This document shows positions 26,725-34,745 of a stretch of 64,000 bases of DNA, in pieces. Within the stretch, counting starts at the first letter, position 1, and the number at the start of each line of letters is the position of its first letter. The stretch is from the NCBI RefSeq assembly GCF_902459725.1, contig NZ_CABPSH010000001.1, positions 682,001 to 746,000 of the forward strand, read 5' to 3'. The DNA comes from Pandoraea eparura (GTDB lineage Bacteria > Pseudomonadota > Gammaproteobacteria > Burkholderiales > Burkholderiaceae). The notes under the pieces were generated by a model. It saw nothing but the letters and a program-made list of their open reading frames with translations, ran no database searches and was not told where the DNA came from. The translations under genes were made by a program, and so were the position numbers.

Positions 26725-27804
26725 TTATCGAGTCGGCCCTACTCTGTCGCCTTTTCGCTCGCGCACATAGTGTTCTGTCATCGTTATCGACTGGTGCCCC
26801 AACTGTTTCTGCGCGGCGCGAATATCTCCAGACAATTCGGTTTTGTCGGTGCCCGCCTTTGCCCGCAAGTCTCTAAACTGAAAGAGTCCTTTCTCAATAC
26901 CAGCCGCCTCACGAGCCGCATCGAAGCGAAATCTGAGCGCGTCAGCCCCCATACGCTCCCCTTTCTCATTGACAACCAGCGCCGAACTCGCCACTCGATA
27001 GCCGGTTTTCCGGGCCTGAATGCGCTTGATGACTTCGCCCAACTCACCTACGACCGATATCCGTAACTTCTTCCCACGCTTCCCTTGCACGACCCAAAGT
27101 TCGCCATCACGTATATCGCTCTCGTCGAATCGGAGCGTGTCGGCAGGCCGTTGACCGGTCAGATACGCGAGATCCATAGCGTCACGAGTCGGCTGATCAG
27201 CAAATTGCCATACCCGTTGAAACAACCCGTCCTCTACGTATACGTTGCGGCCGAATTCGCGGTGTTTCTTAATCCCAACGCAGGGATTTGCGCCATCAGT
27301 AAATCCTCGCTCCCGCGAAAAATTGAAAATATGCGAGAACAGCGCAATTTCTCGATTCGCACGAACGTGCCCTGCGCGCTCAGGCGCTTGTCGCCCATTC
27401 TCCGAGTACCACCGTTTCGCCTGCTCCATCCGCCAAGAAAGGTACTGCCGAACATGCACGGGTCGAATCTCATCGAGACGGGCAGGAGGATCGTCAAAAA
27501 AGCGGTACAGGAAATCCAATTCGAGCAGGTTGTCGCGTTGCGTGCGACGCGCCTTGCTTGGCAGGATCTCGCGTACATATCGTTCAGCAACATATCGAAA
27601 CGTCACTAACTCAATATGTCTCGTCCGCCCTTCCGCCTCAAGCTCCGCCCACAGCCTCACCGCATCCACATAGTCGGCCCCGAGCGGGATCTCCTTCCTC
27701 GGCACACCACCGGTATCGTAGTAGTAATACACGTTTCCACTACGCTGTTTTCGCGCCCGCATTCTAGTGGGCAAATTGAGATTCTTCGTAGGGCGTCGTC
27801 CCAT
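26725..27804 (-). CDS. int: Tyrosine recombinase (phage integrase)
   Basis: A 359-residue integrase that presumably inserts the phage circle into tRNA-Met. Catalytic blocks are visible: the first Arg in YLTGQRPADTLRF, the second block as FQFRDLRAKAGTD (an R-D-L-R version of the usual H-x-x-R box), then QLGH and the nucleophile Tyr in MTEHYVRER. The N-terminal arm-binding region is basic. The ATG at 27804 comes one base after the stop of the DUF4224 gene, so an upstream frame extension is ignored. Unusually, it is about 3.8 kb from attL, with the retron cluster between. Confidence 0.94.
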   Translation of the reverse strand: MGRRPTKNLNLPTRMRARKQRSGNVYYYYDTGGVPRKEIPLGADYVDAVRLWAELEAEGRTRHIELVTFRYVAERYVREILPSKARRTQRDNLLELDFLYRFFDDPPARLDEIRPVHVRQYLSWRMEQAKRWYSENGRQAPERAGHVRANREIALFSHIFNFSRERGFTDGANPCVGIKKHREFGRNVYVEDGLFQRVWQFADQPTRDAMDLAYLTGQRPADTLRFDESDIRDGELWVVQGKRGKKLRISVVGELGEVIKRIQARKTGYRVASSALVVNEKGERMGADALRFRFDAAREAAGIEKGLFQFRDLRAKAGTDKTELSGDIRAAQKQLGHQSITMTEHYVRERKGDRVGPTR

Positions 27805-27805
27805 A

Positions 27806-28009
27806 TCACTTCGCCAACGCCTTAGGCTGCCACGACGTTCGCACCACAATATCCTTCCCACCTTCTACCGCTGATCGAGTGACGACCGGCTTCCCCGCAG
27901 CGTTCACAAAGAATGCGATCCCCATTCTGCGCAAAGCATCGACTTGCTTTGACTTTACTTTTCTTCCGGTCAACACGGCCAGTTCTAGGGGAGAGAGGAA
28001 TAAATCCAT
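27806..28009 (-). CDS. DUF4224 small DNA-binding-like protein
   Basis: A 67-residue protein, MDLFLSPLELAVLTGRKVKS at the start, with the family pattern LTGRK..KQVDALRRMGIAFFVNAAGKPVVTR. Such proteins occur next to integrases and replication genes of phages and are suspected to be excisionase-like or regulatory. The ATG at 28009 has GGAGAG upstream; a GTG three bases earlier is possible. It is packed between the replication gene (4-bp gap) and the integrase (1-bp gap). Confidence 0.85.
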   Translation of the reverse strand: MDLFLSPLELAVLTGRKVKSKQVDALRRMGIAFFVNAAGKPVVTRSAVEGGKDIVVRTSWQPKALAK

Positions 28010-28013
28010 CACA

Positions 28014-28793
28014 TCAGCTCTCCCGTGTAGCTAGCCAAAAAGTGCCCAGCTCCTGATTCCAAAATACTTGGCAGTGATCCAAGCTGGCACCCACCGCCTG
28101 CGCTGCCTCAAAAGCAATCACGATTGCCTTAGCCGGATCGTTACTTAAGATGTGATCAATCGGGTGCCGCTCGGGGACAGCGATGCCTCTGCTCGTCCAA
28201 TAGCGCTTTTCGTTCATCTTGTGTTCTGCGAAGTCTTTTGTAAGGTACTTTCCGAGGTAAGCAGCCAGCTTGTGACGCAGCCCTCTTTGCCTAAAGGGGT
28301 TTCGCACATCGACGTTGCCGTTATCTGCGCCGACGATTGAGTGCCAGATGGAGCGCAAAACGCGATAGTTTTGTCTGCCCTTTACGGCAACGTGTAGATG
28401 CCATGCACCGCGTTTCTGGCGCTCGGAGACAGCTACGTATTGGAAATTTTGGAACTTACCTAAGCGGCGACGAAGGGCATCGAAATCCCGCTTCAGACGG
28501 TCACGGTCTTCCATGTTTTCCCGGTATGTCAAAGTGATCATTCGATCTGCGCCAATCGCCTTGCAGCGCAGTCGGACCTGTTGTTTGGCTCGCTTTGCGG
28601 CAGCGAGTTGGTTCTCTTCCGTATTCTCTGACTCGCCGCGCTTCGCTTTCGGCATCGCGTGCAGCCGCTGCGCCCCCATATACCGATCAAATCGCGTGGC
28701 GGTGACTTCGACTTGCCCGTCGCCGAAGTTGCGGCCTCGAATCAACCACTCTCGACGGAACGCTGCCCAGTCCGATATACTCGTTTCAAGCAT
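28014..28793 (-). CDS. HUH rolling-circle replication initiator (pII-like)
   Basis: A 259-residue endonuclease that would nick the phage origin to start rolling-circle replication. The HUH metal motif is WHLHVAV (residues about 130-136). The candidate nucleophilic tyrosine region is LAAYLGKYLTKDF. A leading MITLTYRENMED segment is also typical of inoviral Rep proteins. A GGAG lies five bases before the ATG. It follows the hairpin-rich intergenic region and begins the rep-DUF4224-int transcription unit. Confidence 0.9.
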   Translation of the reverse strand: MLETSISDWAAFRREWLIRGRNFGDGQVEVTATRFDRYMGAQRLHAMPKAKRGESENTEENQLAAAKRAKQQVRLRCKAIGADRMITLTYRENMEDRDRLKRDFDALRRRLGKFQNFQYVAVSERQKRGAWHLHVAVKGRQNYRVLRSIWHSIVGADNGNVDVRNPFRQRGLRHKLAAYLGKYLTKDFAEHKMNEKRYWTSRGIAVPERHPIDHILSNDPAKAIVIAFEAAQAVGASLDHCQVFWNQELGTFWLATRES

Positions 28794-28824
28794 GACAACT
28801 CCAGATTGTTGTGTGGCTATGCTA

Positions 28825-28862
28825 GCCCCGAACCGTTGCAGCGGCCGGGGCTTTTCTTTTTT
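28825..28862 (+). terminator. Plus-strand terminator facing out of the replication gene
   Basis: GCCCCG-AA-CCG-loop-CGG-C-CGGGGC forms a hairpin followed by TTTTCTTTTTTCT on the plus strand. No plus-strand gene ends here, so it would stop antisense transcription crossing rep, or release a short antisense RNA to the rep 5' region. Confidence 0.7.
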
Positions 28863-29190
28863 CTGTGATGGTGTCGCGGTTACTGCTTGCGAGCATCTTC
28901 ATCGGCTTGTACGTTAAGTGTTACTGATATAAATCTAAGCGCGCTTCGCGCGCCCGGCTGTCCTCGCTACCCGCTGCGGGCAGGCGGCCGCGCGAAGTGG
29001 CTGCCCGCGGCAAGCATCACGCACATGTTCGGCATGGGTTGCGCCGCCCTTTGGTCAGCACAACCCACTCCGAAGCGTGAGGTGGCGTAGCCTGTGTAAA
29101 GGCCAGGCCGCTCCGCGGTCGGCTGTGCCGAGCCTTGACACAGGCTCAGGCGACTGTTGCTGCGTTTCATGCCGGTGCGTCCCTGATAGC
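28863..29190. other. Hairpin-rich intergenic region, candidate replication origin and packaging signal
   Basis: No gene is seen in this stretch between the secretin stop and rep. Several strong hairpins occur: GCGCGC with GCGCGC around 28940; GGGTTGCGC (29036-29044) with GCACAACCC (29058-29066); and AGCCTGTGTAAAGGC (29089-29103) with GCCTTGACACAGGCT (29132-29146), one mismatch, enclosing a further GC-rich stem. Filamentous phages keep their plus/minus origins and packaging signal in such hairpin clusters between the assembly genes and the replication gene. The assignment is by analogy. Confidence 0.6.
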
Positions 29191-30549
29191 TCAGATTTTC
29201 GAGACCTGTAAGACCAGCACAATGTCAGAACGCGAGCGTCCAACCATTCGATCGTCCATGAAGGACGGCAACCACGAAATGCCGCTACGCACGTTCGAAT
29301 CCTTGGCTGACGCAAGTCCGCCCATAACCACCACCTCCCCGTCGGACAGCGACATCGATGTTTCTGATTTCCGCGTGTTTTTCGTAGGAGAGCCGTTCAC
29401 GCCTGTCGTTGTTTTTTGAAAATCTGAAATTTCGACCGTTACGTCAGTATCGATCACATCATCTTTCACGACCGGCAGCACGTCGAAGATGACTCCAGCG
29501 TCCTCGTATGTCACCGACTGAACAGGAGTTGCAGTCGATGTTGGATAGGACACGGATCCGATCACCGGAACCGACTGCCCGACGTTGAGTCGCCCCCGCT
29601 TACCCGAGGCGACGCGGAGATTCGGTGACGTAACGACGTGAAAACGAGCATCGGAATCCAGCGCCGAAATGGCCGCGTCTAAGAAGCCTGCCTTAATGCG
29701 CAACGCGTTCGTGTTTTGGTCCACCGTTCCCGTGCCGAGCGAAACCCCTAGACGCCCTCCGAGAATGCTTGCGGCCAGTTGAAAACCGGTGGTCTTGTCG
29801 CTTTCCGTCGAAACCTCATAGACCCAAGCACGAATCGCTACCTCACCAGCTTTTGTGTCCACTTGCGGAAACAAAGATTTCAACATGCCAATCTCTTTGG
29901 CCGTGCCAAGAAAAACCATCGTGTCAGAAGACTGATCGATCATTGCTGCGGCTGACGTGGGCGGTGCATCCGATCGAGCGCGTGAGCTGGCCGGAGCCGT
30001 AACGGAGCGATTCATCGTGAACTGACCTGAAAACAGAGGCTGCACCAGGCGAGCAAGATAATCGGCGGTACGGTACTTGGGCACGTACACGAATACCTGC
30101 TTATCCGGCTCCGTATGCTCATCATCCTTGCGTTTGAACACATAATCGACGCCGCTCTTCGTCAGCACGCCGAAGCCAAGCGAGCCGAGAAAATCCGCTA
30201 GGCTGTCACGGATGTCACCTTTCGTACGTTCGAACCGGAATGACACCACGCGCGTGTCGGCCAGCACTTCAGGGGCGATCACGTACTGACTTCGCAGCAT
30301 GTCCGCATAGATCAGGTCAACCACTTGAGCGACGTTCACAAAACGCAGATCGACCGACTTAGCATTGCCCATCTTGAGCGGTGCAAGCGGTGGCGCCGCC
30401 AAAGGTATCAATGGCAACGTCGGCAACCCGCCGCCCATAAGCGGCTCCACAACCGGTAACCGAATCGGCGGCACAATCGCCCTGCCACCCGTCTCGACCG
30501 CGCCGCACCCGAACGACGCGGCGAGCATCAGAGCCGCAGCCCACTTCAT
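29191..30549 (-). CDS. Filamentous phage secretin (pIV-like)
   Basis: A 452-residue outer-membrane secretin for phage extrusion. It has an N-terminal signal sequence (MKWAAALMLAASFGCGAVET), N-domains up to about residue 190, a Ser/Pro-rich linker, and a C-terminal secretin domain with RGRLNVGQSVPVIGS and VVVMGGLASAKDSN. The ATG overlaps the TGA of zot by four bases. Encoding its own secretin distinguishes this phage from small inoviruses that borrow the host's. Confidence 0.92.
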   Translation of the reverse strand: MKWAAALMLAASFGCGAVETGGRAIVPPIRLPVVEPLMGGGLPTLPLIPLAAPPLAPLKMGNAKSVDLRFVNVAQVVDLIYADMLRSQYVIAPEVLADTRVVSFRFERTKGDIRDSLADFLGSLGFGVLTKSGVDYVFKRKDDEHTEPDKQVFVYVPKYRTADYLARLVQPLFSGQFTMNRSVTAPASSRARSDAPPTSAAAMIDQSSDTMVFLGTAKEIGMLKSLFPQVDTKAGEVAIRAWVYEVSTESDKTTGFQLAASILGGRLGVSLGTGTVDQNTNALRIKAGFLDAAISALDSDARFHVVTSPNLRVASGKRGRLNVGQSVPVIGSVSYPTSTATPVQSVTYEDAGVIFDVLPVVKDDVIDTDVTVEISDFQKTTTGVNGSPTKNTRKSETSMSLSDGEVVVMGGLASAKDSNVRSGISWLPSFMDDRMVGRSRSDIVLVLQVSKI

Positions 30550-31649
30550 TTACCACCCCCAAGGCCGACCGAAGACACCGCCCCGGCCTCCGGTTTAACA
30601 CCCGAAAATGTCGACACCTGCTCGCCATCAATTGTGCCCACCTGCACCACCCCAGTGTTCTGAAACATCGACCGGCTTTCCATGCGCAAACGCCCGGTGC
30701 TATCAGCCACCACCACCCAAGCCACGCCCGGCCCGCTGTAATTTCCGGCGATCCGCCAATTTTCCGAAAACGATGGCTTGGAACGGCCGACACCGGTCTC
30801 AGAATGCGCCGCCGATGGCCCGCCCGGCACCGCCGAAGCCGCCACGGGCCCCGCAGCGGTCGCCGTCGTGCCATTCGCCGCGCGATGAAAGAACGACCAC
30901 AGGAAGCGCACCGAGAGAACCGTCATCGCAACCAGGAACGCGAGCGTTAGCCACAGACGCTTGTTCGCCAGAACGTTCTGCCGCTTGTCGACCACAGCCT
31001 CATTCCCGCCGGCACCGGCGTAGCTCTTGTACAGTGGGAAGACGTCTTTGCTGTACTTCCGCACATACGTACCCACACGTGTCTTGTTGTTCTGCTTCCA
31101 GCCCTCGTACTGCTCCACCCGGTAGCCCGACGACAGGCCCAACGACTTGAGCTTGTGCATGCGAAACGACAGCTCCACCACCTCCTTCAACTTACGATGC
31201 AAGTCGCCAATGCCCTGGATCATCAACACAATGTCACAGGCCACCCCAGTTTGAGCGTGCGTAAAGTGTCGATGCATCCGGAAAAATGCCATATGTTCGT
31301 CGGGGATTTTCTTGTCCGCCGCCCACAGCTTCCACGCCTCATCCACGACCAACAGATCGCCCGGCTCGACAAATCCGGGCGTGACCGTCGCCCCTTCCGC
31401 CGACTCGTGCTCTACCGGAAAAAACGCGGATTTGCTCATGTCATCGGTACGCACATGGACCACCGACCCGAAACGCGCTCGCTCGCCCCGCCCCTTCGCT
31501 ATGAGGTATTCGTGAATTCTGGCCTCGTTGATGCCGTCCACGTTGGTCACGACACGCCGTCCGCTAGCAATTGCGTCGAGCAATGGGCCCTGCACGACTT
31601 CATACGACTTTCCCGAACCCATCACGCCGCAATATGCATTGATCGCCAT
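30546..31649 (-). CDS. Zot-family phage assembly ATPase (pI-like)
   Basis: A 367-residue Zonular occludens toxin-like protein, the inner-membrane motor for filamentous phage assembly. The Walker A motif GVMGSGKS is at residues 8-15 and a Walker B-like DLLVVDEAWKLW follows. A single membrane segment near 235-255 (LWLTLAFLVAMTVLSVRFLW) separates the cytoplasmic ATPase from a periplasmic tail. It is coupled to the secretin by a 4-bp overlap and follows the pVI-like gene after 3 bp. Confidence 0.95.
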   Translation of the reverse strand: MAINAYCGVMGSGKSYEVVQGPLLDAIASGRRVVTNVDGINEARIHEYLIAKGRGERARFGSVVHVRTDDMSKSAFFPVEHESAEGATVTPGFVEPGDLLVVDEAWKLWAADKKIPDEHMAFFRMHRHFTHAQTGVACDIVLMIQGIGDLHRKLKEVVELSFRMHKLKSLGLSSGYRVEQYEGWKQNNKTRVGTYVRKYSKDVFPLYKSYAGAGGNEAVVDKRQNVLANKRLWLTLAFLVAMTVLSVRFLWSFFHRAANGTTATAAGPVAASAVPGGPSAAHSETGVGRSKPSFSENWRIAGNYSGPGVAWVVVADSTGRLRMESRSMFQNTGVVQVGTIDGEQVSTFSGVKPEAGAVSSVGLGGGK

Positions 31650-31652
31650 AGG

Positions 31653-31946
31653 TCATCCAATGATCGGCAAACGCCGGATGATGAAGCGCGTAACGTAGGC
31701 TGACACCACCAGCGGCGCGCCGAAACTGAATGCGCACAGGTCGAGGAAGTACCAGACATCGCTACCGATCGCACCGAACGCGCCCGCCAGCGATGCGGCT
31801 GTCGGAAGCACATGCATCGACTGAAGCAACGAAATGGCCTCCGTGACGAAGAAATACAGCGCGAAGTACAGAAAGAACTTCGCGACGACAGAGCGCAGCA
31901 AAAAGCCCAGCGCAACGTTGGCCGCTGACACCAGAATCGCGAACAA
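31653..31946 (-). CDS. pVI-like minor coat protein (DUF2523 type)
   Basis: A 97-residue very hydrophobic protein with about three membrane segments. It occupies the conserved slot between the adsorption protein and zot. The C-terminus is basic (TRFIIRRLPIIG). In Ff phages the equivalent pVI caps the virion together with pIII. Confidence 0.88.
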   Translation of the reverse strand: MFAILVSAANVALGFLLRSVVAKFFLYFALYFFVTEAISLLQSMHVLPTAASLAGAFGAIGSDVWYFLDLCAFSFGAPLVVSAYVTRFIIRRLPIIG

Positions 31947-31958
31947 TTCCCCCTCCCC

Positions 31959-33500
31959 TTATGCACGCAACACGATGAACATCGCCGCGAGCGTGAACAT
32001 GGCGGCGAACACGGTATAGATGGCCGAACGGTTCGACTCGGCAAGGTCACACTGCGCAGTCATGGTGTACGAGTGACCGAGCACCGTGAACGACGGTTGT
32101 GGACAGACTGAGCTATGGCTGGGCACCGCCCACGTCTTTACATCCGGCAAAAGATTAAGCACAGGCGACAAAATCATCGAAATTGTCGGGGGCGATTCCA
32201 ACATAGGCGACTGCACGCCAGGATCAGGACCGAGATCGACAGACACCTTGTTGACCACGTTGACGTTCGGCGTGTTGATCACATTAACGTTGCTACCCGG
32301 ACTTGGATTGCCACTGGGATCAGTCGAGCCGGCACCTCCTGGCTGAACTGTAGGGCTAATCGTCACTGTCGATACGCCCGGATCGGAAGCCGGCCGGAAG
32401 AGGTCACTGACGTTGGGCATTGCGGAAGGATTTTCCTGTGCCCATGGCGCAACATCGGTCGCGGTAACGGGCTGGGTCACCGAGTACGGCAAACCCTGAT
32501 ACCCCGGTTGTGCAGCCGCCTGCTGCCACGTCTGGTTTACAAGCTGCGCAAGCGTGCCTGTCGTGAGGGGCTGGCTCAACGACGACGGCGAAAGGCTCTG
32601 ATAGATCGTCGCAAGGTCTGTCCCACTGATTGGCAGAACACCCGGTCCTATCGCGTAATTGGTCAGCGGTGTCACCGTTGTCTTCGGTTGCCAAGTGCAG
32701 CTCGTCGCGTCGCACGTAAAGCGCAGACGACTCACCGTCTTCGTCAGCGTTTGACTGGTGCCGTCCGCATTCGGTACCCAGTACACACTAACGCTTTGAA
32801 TCTGGTCGGCACCCGGACTATTTGACAGTCCACTATTCGCCACAAACGTCTCGTAATACTGTTCATACTGCTGGACTTGAGAAATCGTGTTGGGAATAAG
32901 CTCCAGGCTGCCCGCCACGAAGTCAAAATTTTTCTGACCTACCGCTGGCGCAGCAGGGAACGCCACGCATTGCGAATCCGACGGCATGCACGACACCGTG
33001 TGATATACGGGAATACCCACCGACGCTGCCCACGACCACGGATCGACCATATAGCCCCCACCAGGGTCAGCCGCAGGAACATTCACATAACCTGATCCGA
33101 CGCCCTGCGGAACAGGCTGCTGGGCGGTCACTGTCTTGCCGTCGAACGAGCGAGACAGCGTGACATTACCCGCATATATGGCGGAGCCAGCGGCGAGAAT
33201 TCCAACCCCCGCCGCAATCGTCAGCCAAACTGGTGCGCCCAAGAAACCAAGCCCCACAGCAGCCCCCGTACTCACCACGCTAAGCGCCGTCGATGCTTGG
33301 CTCATGCTGGTCAAAGTCGCCGCGATGCGCGGATCATTGGCCGCAAAACCCCGCGCAATCGCCACACGAGAAATAATGGCCGCCTGCGCCCGATTGATCA
33401 CCAGGTTCTCAACCGGGGCAAGCAACGCCTGCGCCTGAGCCACCTGGGCCACCAAAACACAGCTCAGCGAAACGAACAGAACAACGTTCTTAATCCGCAT
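31959..33500 (-). CDS. pIII-like minor coat / adsorption protein
   Basis: A 513-residue candidate receptor-binding tip protein. The ATG at 33500, with AGGAGT upstream, gives a signal peptide ending VAQAQA. An Ala/Gly-rich hydrophobic segment lies near residues 80-120. The long middle domain contains cysteine pairs (CMPSDSQC, CDATSC). A Gly/Pro/Ser/Asn-rich linker (GNPSPGSNVNVINTPNVNVV) is followed by a membrane anchor at the extreme C-terminus (IYTVFAAMFTLAAMFIVLRA). This layout matches pIII-type proteins; the sequence is not one I recognise, as expected for a fast-evolving tip. Confidence 0.86.
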   Translation of the reverse strand: MRIKNVVLFVSLSCVLVAQVAQAQALLAPVENLVINRAQAAIISRVAIARGFAANDPRIAATLTSMSQASTALSVVSTGAAVGLGFLGAPVWLTIAAGVGILAAGSAIYAGNVTLSRSFDGKTVTAQQPVPQGVGSGYVNVPAADPGGGYMVDPWSWAASVGIPVYHTVSCMPSDSQCVAFPAAPAVGQKNFDFVAGSLELIPNTISQVQQYEQYYETFVANSGLSNSPGADQIQSVSVYWVPNADGTSQTLTKTVSRLRFTCDATSCTWQPKTTVTPLTNYAIGPGVLPISGTDLATIYQSLSPSSLSQPLTTGTLAQLVNQTWQQAAAQPGYQGLPYSVTQPVTATDVAPWAQENPSAMPNVSDLFRPASDPGVSTVTISPTVQPGGAGSTDPSGNPSPGSNVNVINTPNVNVVNKVSVDLGPDPGVQSPMLESPPTISMILSPVLNLLPDVKTWAVPSHSSVCPQPSFTVLGHSYTMTAQCDLAESNRSAIYTVFAAMFTLAAMFIVLRA

Positions 33501-33604
33501 CACGACTCCTTGAAACCGACGATCACCGCCCAGGCGCAGACCATCCCGAAGATGAACATCACCAGATACCACGCGCTATTCGAGTCCACGACGCCCCACC
33601 TCAT
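33500..33604 (-). CDS. 34-residue single-span minor coat candidate (pVII/pIX-like)
   Basis: A tiny ORF, MRWGVVDSNSAWYLVMFIFG at the start, followed by a hydrophobic stretch and ending KES. Its TGA overlaps the ATG of the pIII-like gene (TGATG), typical of coupled phage genes. Size, single membrane segment and position after the major coat gene fit the pVII/pIX class. It has no strong ribosome site of its own, but the ORF fills the coat-to-pIII gap exactly. Confidence 0.75.
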   Translation of the reverse strand: MRWGVVDSNSAWYLVMFIFGMVCAWAVIVGFKES

Positions 33605-33615
33605 TGAGCGAAAGC

Positions 33616-33631
33616 GGGGGCCGCAGCCCCC
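33616..33631 (-). terminator. GC hairpin after the major coat gene
   Basis: GGGGGC-TGCG-GCCCCC, 6-bp stem, 30 bp after the coat stop and before the 34-residue gene. There is no T-run after it on the minus strand. It may act as a partial terminator or an RNA-stabilising hairpin that keeps coat mRNA more abundant than pIII mRNA, as the terminator after gene VIII does in Ff phages. Confidence 0.5.
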
Positions 33632-33659
33632 AAAAATGCACCTTCGCGTAGCCGGAGAC

Positions 33660-33899
33660 TTACGCGCCTCGAACCATGCCGATCAAGATCTTCGCGCCCT
33701 TGATCCCGACATACACGGTGATGAGCGTTGCGGCCACAGCCAGTACGCCGGTTGTGACGGTTGAGAAGTCGATGCCACTCGTGAGCGCCGAAAAGTCCGG
33801 CGCGGTCGTCGCTGCGTGAGCCTCGACAGCCGACGCACCAGTCACGATCAGACCAGTGCGTGCCGCGATCTTCTTGAGTTGTTGCAGTTTTGCCTTCAT
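33660..33899 (-). CDS. Major coat protein precursor (pVIII-like)
   Basis: A 79-residue precursor. A basic N-terminus and a signal peptide end near AHAA (residue 30). The mature part is about 49 residues: an acidic/polar amphipathic stretch (TTAPDFSALTSGIDFSTV), a membrane helix (GVLAVAATLITVYVGI) and a Lys/Arg-containing C-terminus (KGAKILIGMVRGA) that would contact DNA. This is the classic filamentous coat layout. Confidence 0.92.
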   Translation of the reverse strand: MKAKLQQLKKIAARTGLIVTGASAVEAHAATTAPDFSALTSGIDFSTVTTGVLAVAATLITVYVGIKGAKILIGMVRGA

Positions 33900-33941
33900 C
33901 TTATGTAGTCCTGAAAAAGCGGCTTAACCCGCTAACAAAAA

Positions 33942-34238
33942 TCAGGCGCGCCGCAAAAAGTTGACGATCGCGCCTGCACCATGACTCACCAGCCACAACG
34001 TAATGATGGTGGTGAAAGCCAACCCCCAAAAGCCAGCCGCCGCCGTGTAGTCGAATGGCTGGACAATCGAATCGATATACCCCGCGCTATCCGGCGAGAG
34101 TACGTAAGCCTGCTGCTGCTGAAGACGGAAGTGCTGTCCATCAGCGGGCGGACACACCTGTTGGTCGACGGTGCTCACTTGATCTGCGGATGAGGCGGGC
34201 ACGCAGACAAGAGCAAACAGAGCGGTGCCGGCCGGCAT
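33942..34238 (-). CDS. Small inovirus membrane protein, unknown role
   Basis: A 98-residue protein with an N-terminal secretion-signal-like stretch (MPAGTALFALVCVPASSA), a Gln-rich polar middle and a C-terminal membrane helix (GFWGLAFTTIITLWLVSHGAG) ending in RRA. It sits between the ssDNA-binding protein gene (5-bp gap) and the major coat gene. It may be a second small coat protein; no function can be assigned. Confidence 0.8.
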   Translation of the reverse strand: MPAGTALFALVCVPASSADQVSTVDQQVCPPADGQHFRLQQQQAYVLSPDSAGYIDSIVQPFDYTAAAGFWGLAFTTIITLWLVSHGAGAIVNFLRRA

Positions 34239-34243
34239 GACAA

Positions 34244-34558
34244 TTACGCTGCCTTCGCGTCGGCTTTTGGCTGAGGACGCGGGTTGCCATAAGGCACTAG
34301 AGATATGATTCGCGGCACTAGGCGGCCCGCATCACTCCCATTGCCTTGTGCAAGGGCGAACTCAGCGAGATAGTCGCCGGGCTGGCGGTCTGCGAGTGCA
34401 TCAGGCAGGTTTATGACGCCTACAACGATGTTGGAATTGCCATCCGAGGACTGCTCCAAGATGCATTGGGCCTCGCGAATCGTGTAAGCTCGCCCCGTTT
34501 TTTGGCTCGTCCCGCTTCGGGTGTTGACGGAAAGAATTGTTAGTTTCTGTTTGCTCAT
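34244..34558 (-). CDS. Phage ssDNA-binding protein (pV-like)
   Basis: A 104-residue protein with an OB-fold-like pattern (KLTILSVNTRSGTSQKTGRA, then YTIREAQCILEQ) and a charged, Ala/Lys/Pro-rich C-terminus. In filamentous phages pV coats the single-stranded genome before packaging and represses translation. It is first in the structural operon and divergent from the regulator at 34746. Confidence 0.87.
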   Translation of the reverse strand: MSKQKLTILSVNTRSGTSQKTGRAYTIREAQCILEQSSDGNSNIVVGVINLPDALADRQPGDYLAEFALAQGNGSDAGRLVPRIISLVPYGNPRPQPKADAKAA

Positions 34559-34674
34559 GGTTATCTCGTTATATTAGGTGTACTACGTTTTATGGCCTGA
34601 GTAAGTGGGCGCTAAATTGGTAGAACTGGGGCATGTACACACCCGGTAGATTAGAATTCACATGAATCGGTACG

Positions 34675-34703
34675 GCATACTCTGATAATTTATCAGAGTA
34701 TGC
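34675..34703. promoter_or_regulatory. 29-bp palindromic operator between divergent phage transcription units
   Basis: Perfect 13-base arms GCATACTCTGATA and TATCAGAGTATGC around ATT. It lies 42 bp upstream of the regulator gene and about 115 bp upstream of the ssDNA-binding protein gene, in the only divergent intergenic region of the phage. It is the obvious binding site for the phage repressor. Confidence 0.85.
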
Positions 34704-34745
34704 TGGAATTTATCCACCTCCTGCACCTTTGTCAAGGAGTAATAC

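Noticed and set aside
34675-34703. LexA (SOS) box in the phage control region
   Set aside because: CTG and CAG are separated by nine bases, not the ten implied by CTGT-N8-ACAG, and the outer bases do not match; treated as a phage repressor operator.
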